Shown here: piece after piece, positions 17,193-26,470 of the stretch
How positions within the stretch are numbered: position 1 is the first letter of the stretch
Layout: every line of letters starts with the position of its first letter
Assembly: GCA_009924735.1 (NCBI GenBank)
Contig: RFQZ01000029.1
Coordinates: forward strand, 1-35,798
Length of the DNA stretch: 35,798 nt
Reading direction: 5' to 3'
From: Flavobacteriia bacterium
GTDB lineage: Bacteria; Bacteroidota; Bacteroidia; Flavobacteriales_D; Crocinitomicaceae
Made by a program: the position numbers and the translations under genes
The notes under the pieces: model-generated
Databases searched by the model: none
Told to the model about the DNA's origin: nothing
The model's input: the letters and a program-made list of their open reading frames with translations, nothing else

Positions 17193-19148
17193 ATGAAAAA
17201 GTATGTGTTACTGAGTGTAAGTTTTTGTTTGTTTTCAATGGTTTTTGGACAAAAAGATCCGGTTGTACTCAAAGTCAACAAGGAGAAAGTGTACAAAAGT
17301 GAGTTCCTTCAAATTTATTTGAAAAACAACCCCACCCCAAAATACGATGCAGCATCCTTGAATGAATACATGGACCTGTTTCAAAAGTTTAAGCTTAAAG
17401 TTACCGAAGCTGAAGCCATGGGATATGACACCATTCCTAAATTGAAAAGAGAATTTGAAGGCTATAAAAGACAACTTTCGATTCCTTACCTGATTGATTC
17501 CGCACAAAATGATTCCCTTGTGAAGGAAGCCTACCTTCGTACACGAAACGAAGTTCGTTGTTCACACATTTTGGTGAAGTTAGACCCCAATGCCACGCCT
17601 GCAGATACCTTGGCTGCCTACAACCGCATCATGTCCCTTAAAGCACGTGTGGACAAAGGTGAAGAGTTTAGCGCCGTAGCAAAAATGAAAAATGGTTCGG
17701 ATGACCCTTCCGCAGTTAACAATGGGGGTGATTTGGGATTTTTTACCGCATTCCAAATGGTATATTCCTTTGAAGACATGGCTTTCAAAACCCCTGTAGG
17801 GCAAATCTCGAATCCATTTAGGTCGCGTTTTGGATACCATATTTTGAAAACAACAGACATGAGGCCGTCTCGTGGCTCCATCAAGTCTGCCCACCTCATG
17901 ATCAATGTCGCCAAAGATGCCGATCAAGCAACGCAAGACAATGCAAAGAAAAAAGTGGAAGAAATTTATGGAAAGTTGAAAAATGGAGCCAAATGGGAAG
18001 AGATGGTTTCCTTGTATTCAGAAGATCCAGGTACCAATAAAAAAGGAGGAGAGCTTCCTGTATTTGGTTCAGGTACCACACAACGCATGGTGCCCGAATT
18101 TGAAGAGGCTGCCTTTGCACTGAAGAACGATGGCGACATTAGCATGCCGATCAAAACCAATTACGGTTATCACATCATTAAAAGAATCGAAAGAAAAGAC
18201 GTAGCTACTTTCGATGCGATGAAAAAAGAACTTCAAACCAAAGTGAACAAAGACGAAAGGTCTAAAAAGACACAAGATTCTTTTGTGCGTAAACTTAAAA
18301 ACCGTTACAACTATGCGGCAACAGGCATGGAAAACCTAAGTTGGTTCGAAAACAACCTCGATTCTACCTATTTTCAAGGTAAATGGACCGCAAACGCATT
18401 GAAAACCAATAAAACCATTTTTACACTCAACGGTGTTCCATTTACCCAAATGGCTTTTGCTAAATACCTGGAGAAAAACCAACGAGGTATTAAAAAAGAT
18501 ACCCCGTCAAATGTGGTGTCCTTACAATTTAAAAACTGGGAGAAGGTTGCAATATTGGAATACGAAGAAAATCAATTGCCGGTGAAATACCCAGAGTATA
18601 AAGCCCTTGTTAATGAATACCATGATGGCATCTTGTTGTATGAAATCATGTCAGATAAAGTCTGGAACAAGGCGGTTAAAGATACGGCAGGACTACGTGC
18701 CTTCTTCAATGCACATCGCGACAACTATCAGTGGCCAATACGTTTAGAAGCTACCGTCTATGAATGTCTTAACAAAGGAATTGCCGATGAAGTGGCTAAA
18801 ATGATTGTTAACGATACCATCACTTCTAAACATGTGATTGAAAAAGTGAACAAAGACTCTGAATTAAACCTCAAAGTGAAAATGAATAAGTTTGACATCG
18901 AGACAACCTCCTTCCTTAAAGGTCAAAACCTAAAAGCAGGAATTAATCCTACCTATGAGTTTGAAGGTAAACTGTATGTTGTCAAAGTTTCCAAAGAACT
19001 CCCCATCATGAGAAAAGAATTTACAGAAGCCAAAGGCGCTGCAACATCTGATTATCAAAATGAACTTGAGAAAAATTGGATTGATTCCTTGCGTGGAAAA
19101 TACAAAGTGAAAGTGTACAAAAAGGTCCTCTACAACCTTGGTAAATAA
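17193..19148 (+). CDS. Periplasmic PpiC/parvulin-type peptidyl-prolyl isomerase with two rotamase domains
   Basis: The product has 651 residues. Residues 1-19 are a signal peptide (MKKYVLLSVSFCLFSMVFG). An N-terminal SurA-like helical part (20-118) comes first, then two parvulin domains: about 121-221 (VRCSHILVKL ... GGDLGFF ... FGYHILKTTD) and about 229-334 (IKSAHLMINV ... GGELPVFGSG ... YGYHIIKRIE). Residues from about 340 on are helical and lack a clear family, perhaps a further chaperone arm. It should help fold outer-membrane and secreted proteins. It sits between guaB (10 bases) and a second isomerase (1-base TAATG overlap). Confidence 0.92.
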   Translation: MKKYVLLSVSFCLFSMVFGQKDPVVLKVNKEKVYKSEFLQIYLKNNPTPKYDAASLNEYMDLFQKFKLKVTEAEAMGYDTIPKLKREFEGYKRQLSIPYLIDSAQNDSLVKEAYLRTRNEVRCSHILVKLDPNATPADTLAAYNRIMSLKARVDKGEEFSAVAKMKNGSDDPSAVNNGGDLGFFTAFQMVYSFEDMAFKTPVGQISNPFRSRFGYHILKTTDMRPSRGSIKSAHLMINVAKDADQATQDNAKKKVEEIYGKLKNGAKWEEMVSLYSEDPGTNKKGGELPVFGSGTTQRMVPEFEEAAFALKNDGDISMPIKTNYGYHIIKRIERKDVATFDAMKKELQTKVNKDERSKKTQDSFVRKLKNRYNYAATGMENLSWFENNLDSTYFQGKWTANALKTNKTIFTLNGVPFTQMAFAKYLEKNQRGIKKDTPSNVVSLQFKNWEKVAILEYEENQLPVKYPEYKALVNEYHDGILLYEIMSDKVWNKAVKDTAGLRAFFNAHRDNYQWPIRLEATVYECLNKGIADEVAKMIVNDTITSKHVIEKVNKDSELNLKVKMNKFDIETTSFLKGQNLKAGINPTYEFEGKLYVVKVSKELPIMRKEFTEAKGAATSDYQNELEKNWIDSLRGKYKVKVYKKVLYNLGK

Positions 19149-20500
19149 TGAGGTTTCTATTGTGTCTTTTTATTGGAATCGGATTCCCGATTTGGTCACA
19201 ACCCGTTGTACTCGATAAAGTCGTTTCCCAAATTGGTGACAATGTCATTTTACTTTCCGACATCGAAACCCAAAAGCTGCAAGCGAAGGATTCGAAAGTA
19301 GAAATCGACAGCGCCTTTGATTGTCAAGTACTCGAGAACCTGATGATTGAACAAATATTTGTCAACCAAGCAAAACTCGATAGCATCATCATAGCGGATG
19401 AACAAGTAGATGCAGACATGGAAAACCGCTTAAGATTGCTCCAACAACAATTGGGAGGAAGACAAAAGTTGGAGGAGTTTTATGGGATGTCTTTCAATGA
19501 AATTAAAGATAAATTCAGGGAAACCATTCGCGAACGGATGATGGCGGATGAAATGAGGCTTACCATCACAAGGGGAATCAGTGTGACGCCAAAAGAGGTC
19601 GCGGATTTCTATACAAACATTCCAAAAGACAGCATCCCGTTTATCAACATGCAATTGGGTTTCCAACAAATCGTACTTTATCCAGAAATTACAAAAGCAG
19701 ATAAAAAAGCCGCGTATGACAATTTAGCGAAGATACGAACAGACATAGTGAGCCTCGGTAAGAGCTTTGAATCTATGGCTCGTCTTTATTCTATGGATCC
19801 CGGAAGTGCACCGATGGGGGGTAAAATCGCGGCGACAAAAGGAATGATGGTAAGTAATTTTGAAGCGACCTTGTTTAAGTTAAAAGTAGGGGAAGTTTCT
19901 GAAGTCATCGAAACCGAATTCGGTTACCACATCATAAAACTTATATCCAGGTCAGGTGAAGATTATGTTTGTCTACATATCTTAATCCGACCTGAATTTA
20001 GCACCCAATCGATTAACAAATCTTCCCAAAGGATGGACTCATGTTACAGAATGTTGAAAATGAATGAAATCACATGGGACCAAGCCGTTTTGAAATATTC
20101 AAATGACGTCAATACCAAACAGAACAAAGGGATCATAACAAACCCAATCACCGGTGCACAAACGTGGGATATGAAGGATTTGAATGAGGTTGACCAACAA
20201 ATTTACCTGCTCACCGATGCCATGCGTCCTGGAGATGTTACCCAACCCAGTTTGTACACTGATTTGTACGAAAGAAAACAAGGGATACGGATTGTAAGGC
20301 TTATGAACCGAATTCCTGCCCATGTGGCCAACTTAAACGAAGATTACGCGCTTGTGAAATCAGCAGCGGAAAACGATAAAAAACAAAAAATGCTCGACGA
20401 ATGGGTCTTTTCAAAATTAGGAAATGCCTACATTCGAATTGACAATGACTATCAAAATTGCGCTTTTAGAATTAACTGGAATAAAAAGGAAAACGAATGA
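19148..20500 (+). CDS. SurA-like periplasmic peptidyl-prolyl isomerase
   Basis: The product has 450 residues. Residues 1-18 are a signal peptide (MRFLLCLFIGIGFPIWSQ). Residues 20-165 match the SurA N-terminal chaperone domain: LDKVVSQIGDNVILLSDIE ... MIEQIFVNQAKLDSI ... KDKFRETIRERMMADEMR. A parvulin domain follows (about 172-276: GFQQIVLYPEI ... FESMARLYSMDPGSAPMGGKI ... FGYHIIKLI), and a second, degenerate one (about 280-385: VCLHILIRPEF ... IRIVRLMNRIPAH). Size and layout fit SurA, which carries barrel proteins across the periplasm. The start overlaps the previous isomerase by one base, and the MoxR ATPase follows with an ATGA overlap of 4 bases. The two isomerases differ strongly, so they are not a recent duplication. 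Confidence 0.92.
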   Translation: MRFLLCLFIGIGFPIWSQPVVLDKVVSQIGDNVILLSDIETQKLQAKDSKVEIDSAFDCQVLENLMIEQIFVNQAKLDSIIIADEQVDADMENRLRLLQQQLGGRQKLEEFYGMSFNEIKDKFRETIRERMMADEMRLTITRGISVTPKEVADFYTNIPKDSIPFINMQLGFQQIVLYPEITKADKKAAYDNLAKIRTDIVSLGKSFESMARLYSMDPGSAPMGGKIAATKGMMVSNFEATLFKLKVGEVSEVIETEFGYHIIKLISRSGEDYVCLHILIRPEFSTQSINKSSQRMDSCYRMLKMNEITWDQAVLKYSNDVNTKQNKGIITNPITGAQTWDMKDLNEVDQQIYLLTDAMRPGDVTQPSLYTDLYERKQGIRIVRLMNRIPAHVANLNEDYALVKSAAENDKKQKMLDEWVFSKLGNAYIRIDNDYQNCAFRINWNKKENE

Positions 20501-21450
20501 ACGATGCCGATAAACTTCTCGCACTGAGTGAAAGCTATAAAAAGCTCAAAGCAGAGATTCACAAAGTAATCATTGGACAAGACGATGTGGTTGACCAAGT
20601 GTTGATTTCCATGTTCTCGGGTGGGCATTGCTTGTTGGTTGGGGTACCCGGACTTGCGAAAACACTCTTGGTAAATACGATTGCTTCTGCATTAGGCATT
20701 GATTTTAACCGCATTCAATTTACCCCGGATCTAATGCCATCTGACATCATTGGTTCTGAAATCTTGGATGAGAATAGAAATTTTAAGTTCATCAAAGGAC
20801 CTTTGTTTACGAACATTGTACTTGCCGATGAGATCAATCGTACGCCACCAAAGACACAATCTGCCTTGCTTGAAGCGATGCAAGAACGAAGGGTGACTGC
20901 AGCGGGAACAACCTATACCTTGCCACTGCCATTCTTTGTATTGGCAACCCAAAATCCAATCGAACAAGAAGGGACGTATCCATTGCCTGAAGCCCAATTG
21001 GACAGGTTCATGTTCAATATTTGGGTGGATTATCCAACCTTTGAAGATGAAATCACCATTGTAAAATCTACCACCATGGGCCTAACAACCCAAGTCAATC
21101 CCGTAATCTCTGGCGCTGAAATCTTGGAATACCAAGCCTTGATCCGTAGGGTGCCCGTTGCAGACAATGTGTTGGATTATGCGGTGAAATTGGTGAATAA
21201 AACCAGAATGAATACCCCTTATACGCAAGAGATAACAAAGAAATACATAACCTGGGGTGCAGGTCCGCGTGCGTCTCAATACCTAATCATTGGTGCCAAA
21301 TGCCATGCTGCATTGAACGGGAAGTTTTCTCCAGACATCGAAGATGTTAAGGCTGTGGCAAAACCCATACTTAGACATCGTTTGGTCAAAAATTACAAGG
21401 CAGAAGCAGAAGGTTTTACCATGGATTCAATCATTGAATCATTGCTTTGA
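20497..21450 (+). CDS. MoxR-family AAA+ ATPase
   Basis: The product has 317 residues, the usual size. Walker A is GVPGLAKT (about 49-56), Walker B is VLADEINR (about 108-115), sensor 1 lies in VLATQNPIEQEGTYPLPEAQLDRF, and the C-terminal lid is about 220-317. MoxR ATPases act as chaperones that activate protein complexes. They usually neighbour DUF58 and von Willebrand (Bat) proteins, but none is present here: the next genes are TPR and sulfolactate-type proteins after a 105-base gap. It ends the guaB-isomerase operon, overlapping the second isomerase by 4 bases. Confidence 0.93.
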   Translation: MNDADKLLALSESYKKLKAEIHKVIIGQDDVVDQVLISMFSGGHCLLVGVPGLAKTLLVNTIASALGIDFNRIQFTPDLMPSDIIGSEILDENRNFKFIKGPLFTNIVLADEINRTPPKTQSALLEAMQERRVTAAGTTYTLPLPFFVLATQNPIEQEGTYPLPEAQLDRFMFNIWVDYPTFEDEITIVKSTTMGLTTQVNPVISGAEILEYQALIRRVPVADNVLDYAVKLVNKTRMNTPYTQEITKKYITWGAGPRASQYLIIGAKCHAALNGKFSPDIEDVKAVAKPILRHRLVKNYKAEAEGFTMDSIIESLL

Positions 21451-21460
21451 TTTTTGTTGT

Positions 21461-21491
21461 TTTTCAACATTGAACTTCATTTTGTTGAAAA
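21461..21491 (+). terminator. Possible stem-loop terminator after the MoxR gene
   Basis: TTTTCAACA (21461-21469) and TGTTGAAAA (21483-21491) form a perfect 9-base stem with a 13-base loop, 10 bases after the MoxR stop. There is no clean T-run right after it, so true intrinsic termination is uncertain; it might act as an RNA 3' end stabiliser. Confidence 0.35.
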
Positions 21492-21555
21492 CAAAAATGC
21501 CTTTTTTAGGTACCCCAAAATCGAAAAGCTTACTTTCGCTTAAAGACTTCAGTTT

Positions 21556-22956
21556 ATGTTTGATGACGAAGAAGAGGACCATTATGAACATCATTTAGAA
21601 GGTGATTTAGCTCAATTTGAGGCCCATTTAAAAGGGAAGTCATTGGGTTTTATTGACAGCGATCGTTTGGAAGCAATCATCGACCATTACCTCATGAATT
21701 CCCAATTTGCCAAAGCCCAAAAAGCAGCTGAAATTGGCGATGCTAATTTTTCTTTTAATCCTACTTTTAAACTTCGCATTGCCCAATCCTTAAGCGGAAT
21801 GGGAAACCTAAAAGATGCCCTCAACATTATGCGACGCCTTGAAACCTCCTCGCTTCCAAAATTCGAGGTTTACGTGACACGCGCAGCGATCTATTCCCAA
21901 CTCAAAGACCATAACAATGCAATACAAAACCTATCCATGGCTTTGTCCCTTGCAGACCAAGAAGATAGAAACGAGATCTTCTTAGACATTTCGGCAGAAT
22001 ACCACCTGCTTCGAGATTTTAAAAGCAGCATTGCCATTTTGAAAAAAGCGCTCAAAGACAATCCAAACAATGAATTGGCCTTGTACGAATTAGGGTTTAC
22101 CTATGACAGAATGGGAGATTTTCACGCAGCAATTGATGCTTACCGAAGTTACCTAGACGAAAGTCCCTACTCAAATCTGGCCTGGTATAACCTCGGGAAT
22201 GCCTATTCCAAATTAGAGAATTTCGAGAAGGCCGTATGGGCGTATGACTATTCTATCCTGGTGTTTGATGAATTTGCACCCGCGCATTTCAATATGGGAA
22301 ATGCATTTCTTACCCTGGGTAAATATCACCAAGCCATCGAAAGATTTAAAGTAGCGATGGAGTTGGATGGCGATGACGCCATGGCGCTTTGCTATCTTGG
22401 TGAGGCACATGAACAACTGCAAGAATATGACCTCGCTAAAAATTACTATCACCTGAGTTTGGAATTGGAACCCGAACTCCCTGAAGCTTGGTTGGGATTG
22501 GGAATCATTTCCGACATCGAAGGCAAAACAAAGGAAGGCATAGTCCTCCTTAAAAAAGCCCTATCCTTTGACCTTAACAGTGCATCCATTCACCTTGTAC
22601 TTGCAAATGCTTACCATAAATCAAACGAACGAGAACTTGCCGAAACGCATTTCCTTAAAAGTTTATCCCTAGATGCGATGGATTCAGAGTCCTTGAGCGA
22701 TTACGTTTTCTTTGTGATGGAAGAATCTGTTCAAGATGCACTGAAGTACCTGGAAGAAAACCAACACGAAATGGAACAGAATTCTGTCTTTTTGCAAATG
22801 TTGGTGCATGTTCTGGTTACACTTAAAAAATTCAAAGAAGCAGCATTGATTTTCTCCTCCATTGTTGCAACCAACATCGAACAAGCAAAGGAATTGCTCG
22901 AATGGAATCCTAAACTCCTGAATCGAAAAGAATTCGTAAATTTGATGAATGAATAA
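21556..22956 (+). CDS. Tetratricopeptide-repeat protein
   Basis: The product has 466 residues. It opens with a very acidic tail (MFDDEEEDHYEHHLEGD), then about 10-11 TPR-like helix pairs from about residue 50 to 420; clear units include NELALYELGFTYDRMGDFHAAIDAYR, NLAWYNLGNAYSKLENFEKAVWAYD and PAHFNMGNAFLTLGKYHQAIERF (listed as the conserved W/G/A/Y positions). There is no signal peptide, so it should be cytoplasmic, acting as a protein-binding scaffold. It leads a four-gene set and overlaps the next gene by 8 bases. TACTTTCG at 21531-21538 is one base from the -7 consensus and may be its promoter. Confidence 0.88.
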   Translation: MFDDEEEDHYEHHLEGDLAQFEAHLKGKSLGFIDSDRLEAIIDHYLMNSQFAKAQKAAEIGDANFSFNPTFKLRIAQSLSGMGNLKDALNIMRRLETSSLPKFEVYVTRAAIYSQLKDHNNAIQNLSMALSLADQEDRNEIFLDISAEYHLLRDFKSSIAILKKALKDNPNNELALYELGFTYDRMGDFHAAIDAYRSYLDESPYSNLAWYNLGNAYSKLENFEKAVWAYDYSILVFDEFAPAHFNMGNAFLTLGKYHQAIERFKVAMELDGDDAMALCYLGEAHEQLQEYDLAKNYYHLSLELEPELPEAWLGLGIISDIEGKTKEGIVLLKKALSFDLNSASIHLVLANAYHKSNERELAETHFLKSLSLDAMDSESLSDYVFFVMEESVQDALKYLEENQHEMEQNSVFLQMLVHVLVTLKKFKEAALIFSSIVATNIEQAKELLEWNPKLLNRKEFVNLMNE

Positions 22957-23773
22957 TTTCACACTTCCTTTTCTTCCTGATCGTCCAGAAAAACCAAGAG
23001 AACAAGGGGTTACGATGATGATGGACAAGGGCCTAGGACTCAGAGAAACTGAAAATTTTATTGAAGCCTCCGGTCACCTCACCGACTTGGTTAAATTCGG
23101 TTTTGGTACTTCCTATGCTAATAAGCATCTCGCAGAAAAAATTAAAATCTACAAAGAGGCAGGAATTCGTCCCTACCTTGGGGGTACTTTGTTTGAAGCG
23201 TTCTATGCAAGAGGGTGTTTTGAAGATTACCTTCGATTATTGGATAAATTTCAATTGGACTTGGCCGAAATCTCCGATGGTTCAATCATCATTCCCCACA
23301 ATGAAAAATTAAAGGCAATTCGCCGAATGTCAAAGGAACGAACTGTACTCTCTGAAGTGGGTTCAAAGGATTCTGGCATCATTGTATCTCCGGCAAAATG
23401 GGTAAATTGGATGAAAAAAGAACTCGAAGCAGGTTCTTGGAAAGTGATTGCTGAAGGGCGTGAAGCAGGAAATGTAGGGGTGTTTAGACCGAATGGAACG
23501 GCACATACCTTATTAATCAACCGAATCATTGCCAAAGTTTCTCCAGATAAAATACTTTGGGAGGCACCTCAAAAAAACCAACAAGTTTGGTTTATAAAAC
23601 TTTTCGGAGCCAATGTAAATCTTGGAAACATCGCTCCAAATGATGTGATTCCACTTGAATGCTTGAGGTTAGGACTGCGAGGAGATACCTTTTTTGATTT
23701 CCTTCCTCAAGATTATGCAGACCGCTTGAAACAAGTGAACGACGAAAGCGAAGAGCCCGAAGAAGAAGCATAA
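22949..23773 (+). CDS. Phosphosulfolactate synthase (ComA/Hsa32) family protein
   Basis: The product has 274 residues, the family size. Recognised parts are the early GVTMMMDKGLG (about 20-30), DLVKFGFGTSY (about 46-56), IRPYLGGTLFEAFYARG (about 71-87), LDLAEISDGSIIIP (about 102-115) and VIAEGREAGNVGVF (about 162-175), which form a TIM-barrel active site in archaeal ComA. ComA joins phosphoenolpyruvate and sulfite to make phosphosulfolactate for coenzyme M. The same family includes plant Hsa32, which is not known to make coenzyme M, so the reaction here is uncertain. No other coenzyme M or sulfonate genes are nearby; the TauE-like permease is 20 kb away. The start overlaps the TPR gene by 8 bases, and the C-terminus is acidic (NDESEEPEEEA). 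Confidence 0.85.
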   Translation: MNNFTLPFLPDRPEKPREQGVTMMMDKGLGLRETENFIEASGHLTDLVKFGFGTSYANKHLAEKIKIYKEAGIRPYLGGTLFEAFYARGCFEDYLRLLDKFQLDLAEISDGSIIIPHNEKLKAIRRMSKERTVLSEVGSKDSGIIVSPAKWVNWMKKELEAGSWKVIAEGREAGNVGVFRPNGTAHTLLINRIIAKVSPDKILWEAPQKNQQVWFIKLFGANVNLGNIAPNDVIPLECLRLGLRGDTFFDFLPQDYADRLKQVNDESEEPEEEA

Positions 23774-23782
23774 CCCATTACG

Positions 23783-24649
23783 GTGTATAATTTAGATCAT
23801 GTTTTACTGGGTCATCAAGGTCCGATTTATGCCATGTGCCTAGATCAAAAATACCTGTATACCGCTTCAGGTGATTTATCTGTAGCTCGGTGGGACCTCG
23901 AAGCAAACGAAAAAGATGGGTTTACCATCCTTTCGAAATCTCCTGCCATTTCGCTAGAAACTGCCTACAGTCAATTTCTTTGCATTGGTTTCCTAAACGG
24001 TGATTTACAAATCATAGACTTGCTAAAAAAGGAAATTGTTTTCAATCAAAACCTGGATCCTAAAGGAATTTTTTCCCTGTGCTTTAACCCCTTCGCTCAT
24101 TTGATGTACATCGGAACTGGAAACGGGAAGGTGTTTGGGTTCTCAATGAAAGACTTTTCAATAAAAATACAGATTGCGTTGGGCATAGGAAAAGCAAGAA
24201 AGATTCTCTTTGATTCCGTTCAAAATGAAGTGCTTTCGGCCACGCAAGACGGAAAAATTTTCACCCTTGATGCAGATACATGCAAGCATATTCATTCTTG
24301 GATGGCGCATCAAGAGGGAGTCAACGCGCTAATGATACTTCAAAACAATGTCATTGTATCCGGTGGAAAGGACGGTTTGCTTAAAGGTTGGCACAGAACC
24401 TCACTGAAAGAAACCTTTTCTTTTCCAGCACATCGTGGGGTGATTTATGATTTGATGGAAGGTCCCAATTGCTTTGTATCTGCAAGCAGAGATAAATCAA
24501 TCAAAGTCTGGAATCAACAGGATTTAGAACCGATGCAAAAAATGAACTTTCACCAGCAATCTGTCAATGCATTGGTGCAACAAAACAACCAAGCTTTCGT
24601 TAGTGTGTCCGACGATAAAAAGATCGGTCTGTGGACCTATGAAGATTAA
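23783..24649 (+). CDS. WD40 repeat beta-propeller protein, GTG start
   Basis: The product has 288 residues, enough for one seven-bladed propeller. WD-like blades are visible: LLGHQGPIYAMCLDQKYLYTASGDLSVARWDL at about 8-39 (GH and WD dipeptides), GGKDGLLKGW at about 198-207, SASRDKSIKVWN at about 233-244 and SVSDDKKIGLWTYE at the end. There is no signal peptide. Such propellers bind other proteins; no enzyme motif is seen. GTG 23783 is chosen because it is 9 bases after the upstream stop and begins just ahead of the first blade. The next gene overlaps by 11 bases, so this is part of the TPR/ComA-like/WD40/barrel set. Confidence 0.88.
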   Translation: MYNLDHVLLGHQGPIYAMCLDQKYLYTASGDLSVARWDLEANEKDGFTILSKSPAISLETAYSQFLCIGFLNGDLQIIDLLKKEIVFNQNLDPKGIFSLCFNPFAHLMYIGTGNGKVFGFSMKDFSIKIQIALGIGKARKILFDSVQNEVLSATQDGKIFTLDADTCKHIHSWMAHQEGVNALMILQNNVIVSGGKDGLLKGWHRTSLKETFSFPAHRGVIYDLMEGPNCFVSASRDKSIKVWNQQDLEPMQKMNFHQQSVNALVQQNNQAFVSVSDDKKIGLWTYED

Positions 24650-25502
24650 AAGAAAACATACCGCTTTTCTCCCCTTGATGTTAGGGTTGTTTCTGTTTCT
24701 TTCTTCAGGAAAAACATTGGCGCAACAAGCTAATTTCTTTTCTCAGTCTGAGTTTGGAATTAGCATTGGTCAGATGTATTACATCGGCGATTTAAATCCT
24801 TACATGCCTTTCAATCACAACCAGTGGGCGGGAAGTTTGATGTACCGTTACAACCTGCATTCTCGAATGGCACTGCGCATTAATTATACCCAAGGAAGTG
24901 TAAAAGCCTTTGATTATCAATCAAACAATCCCATTCTCGTCAATCGAAACCTTGATTTTCATTCAAAAATAAAAGAAATTGCCGGCGGCGTTGAATTCTA
25001 CTATGCACCCTTTTATTTTGGAAGAAAAAATGGAAGGAAACAAATGCAAGGCACAGCTTACCTCTTAGGTCAAATCGGAATGTTTTACATGAACCCATGT
25101 ACAACCGTAAATGGAGAAGAGGTAGAACTAAGACCCCTCGGAACCGAAGGCCAAGGGACGCCGCTGAATGCAAAGGGAACCTACAGTAACTTTCAATTGT
25201 GTATTCCTTTGGGCGCGGGAATAAAAGCGCAGGTTGGCAAAAACTTTACGTTTAGTATGGAACTTGCCATTCGTAAGACATTCACCGATTACCTTGACGA
25301 TGTGAAATCAGCAAATTATGTGGATGCAAGCATTTTGTCGGCAACAAATGGCGAATTGTCAGGGGAGCTTTCCAACAGAAGTTTAGACAATGCAAGGCAT
25401 GGTTACCGTGGGAATCCAACTACGAAAGATTGGTATGTGTATGCAGGTGGAATGGTGAGTGTCCGCCTGGGAAGAGGTCGTAAATGCTTTAAACTGCGTT
25501 AA
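24639..25502 (+). CDS. Outer-membrane protein of the DUF6089 type
   Basis: The product from ATG 24639 has 287 residues. The signal peptide is MKIKRKHTAFLPLMLGLFLFLSSGKTLAQ (positive start, hydrophobic core, AQ cut), which supports this start over the frame beginning at 24567. The mature part begins FSQSEFGISIGQMYYIGDLN and runs as beta strands (GSLMYRYNLHSRMALRINYTQG, EIAGGVEFYYAPFYFG, LGAGIKAQVGKNFTFSMELAIR), which fits the DUF6089 barrel family of Bacteroidota. Function is unknown. It ends the TPR operon, and its TAA shares the palindrome TTAA with the stop of hldD on the other strand. Confidence 0.85.
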   Translation: MKIKRKHTAFLPLMLGLFLFLSSGKTLAQQANFFSQSEFGISIGQMYYIGDLNPYMPFNHNQWAGSLMYRYNLHSRMALRINYTQGSVKAFDYQSNNPILVNRNLDFHSKIKEIAGGVEFYYAPFYFGRKNGRKQMQGTAYLLGQIGMFYMNPCTTVNGEEVELRPLGTEGQGTPLNAKGTYSNFQLCIPLGAGIKAQVGKNFTFSMELAIRKTFTDYLDDVKSANYVDASILSATNGELSGELSNRSLDNARHGYRGNPTTKDWYVYAGGMVSVRLGRGRKCFKLR

Positions 25503-26470
25503 AAATAGCGCGAAGGAATCAAGAAAGTTTGAACGTAATCATATACCCCCTCTTTCAAGCTGTAAAAATCTTCTGAATACCCAATTTTCCTGAGCTTTGA
25601 CATGTCTGCGCACGTATAATACTGATACGTTTCGCGGATGTCGATGGGTGTATCCATAAAATGAATGTCAGGAACTTTGTTCATGGCTTCGAACGTAAAA
25701 GTCGCTAAATCCAAAAAGGTATTTGCTACGCCTGAACCTAAATTGTATATACCCGAATCTTTTTGGGTTTGCTTTAGAAAGCGAATCACCTTGATCAAAT
25801 CCTTTACGTAAATGAAATCACGCGATTGGTGACCGTTTTCAATGCCTTCACGGTGGGATTTAAACAATTTCATACTTCCCGAAGCATTGATTTGGTTAAA
25901 TGCATGAAATATCACCGATGCCATTCTTCCCTTGTGAAATTCATTCGGGCCATACACGTTAAAAAACTTCAATCCCGCCCAGAAAGGAGGATGGTTTTCT
26001 TGGGTTAGTACCCACTTGTCAAAATCATTCTTTGAATGTCCGTAAGGATTTAAGGGTTGAAGCGAAGGAATGGTTTCGTGGTCATCTTTGTAACCCAATT
26101 CTCCTAATCCATACGTTGCTGCCGACGAAGCGTAGATGAGTGGAATGTTATTTTCTACGCATACTTCCCAAATCGCTTTGGAATAATCAAGGTTTAATTC
26201 ATTGAAAAGGGCAATGTCTTGCGAGGTTGTGTCAGTCCGCGCACCAATGTGATACACGATGCCTACCTCTGATGCATGTTCTTTAAGCCAGTGGATAAAA
26301 ACATTCCGTTCAATAAATTGTGTGATTTCTTTGCCTTCTAGGTTCGCTTTTTTTTCGGGATGTGAAAAATCGTCAACGGCAATGATTTTGGTGTCTTTGT
26401 CCAGCTTGAGTTCAGTGATAAGACATGACCCAATAAACCCTGCGGCTCCTGTTACAATGCTATATTTCAT
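25499..26470 (-). CDS. hldD: ADP-L-glycero-D-manno-heptose 6-epimerase
   Basis: The product has 323 residues, the expected size. It is a short-chain NAD(P)-dependent epimerase: Rossmann motif TGAAGFIGS (7-15), the catalytic Tyr143 and Lys147 in YGHSK, and Ser115/Ser116 in YASSAATYG. It converts ADP-D-glycero-D-manno-heptose to the L-glycero form used in lipopolysaccharide cores. RDFIYVKDL (about 218-226) and KFFNVYGPNEFHKGRMAS also fit the family. gmhA, for the first step of the pathway, lies at the window end. Its start overlaps the kinase stop by one base (TAATG), so they are translated together. Confidence 0.94.
   Translation of the reverse strand: MKYSIVTGAAGFIGSCLITELKLDKDTKIIAVDDFSHPEKKANLEGKEITQFIERNVFIHWLKEHASEVGIVYHIGARTDTTSQDIALFNELNLDYSKAIWEVCVENNIPLIYASSAATYGLGELGYKDDHETIPSLQPLNPYGHSKNDFDKWVLTQENHPPFWAGLKFFNVYGPNEFHKGRMASVIFHAFNQINASGSMKLFKSHREGIENGHQSRDFIYVKDLIKVIRFLKQTQKDSGIYNLGSGVANTFLDLATFTFEAMNKVPDIHFMDTPIDIRETYQYYTCADMSKLRKIGYSEDFYSLKEGVYDYVQTFLIPSRYF

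Noticed and set aside
17193..20500. The two PpiC-type isomerase genes as a recent tandem duplication
   Set aside because: Their sequences and domain layouts differ strongly (651 versus 450 residues); they share only family motifs.
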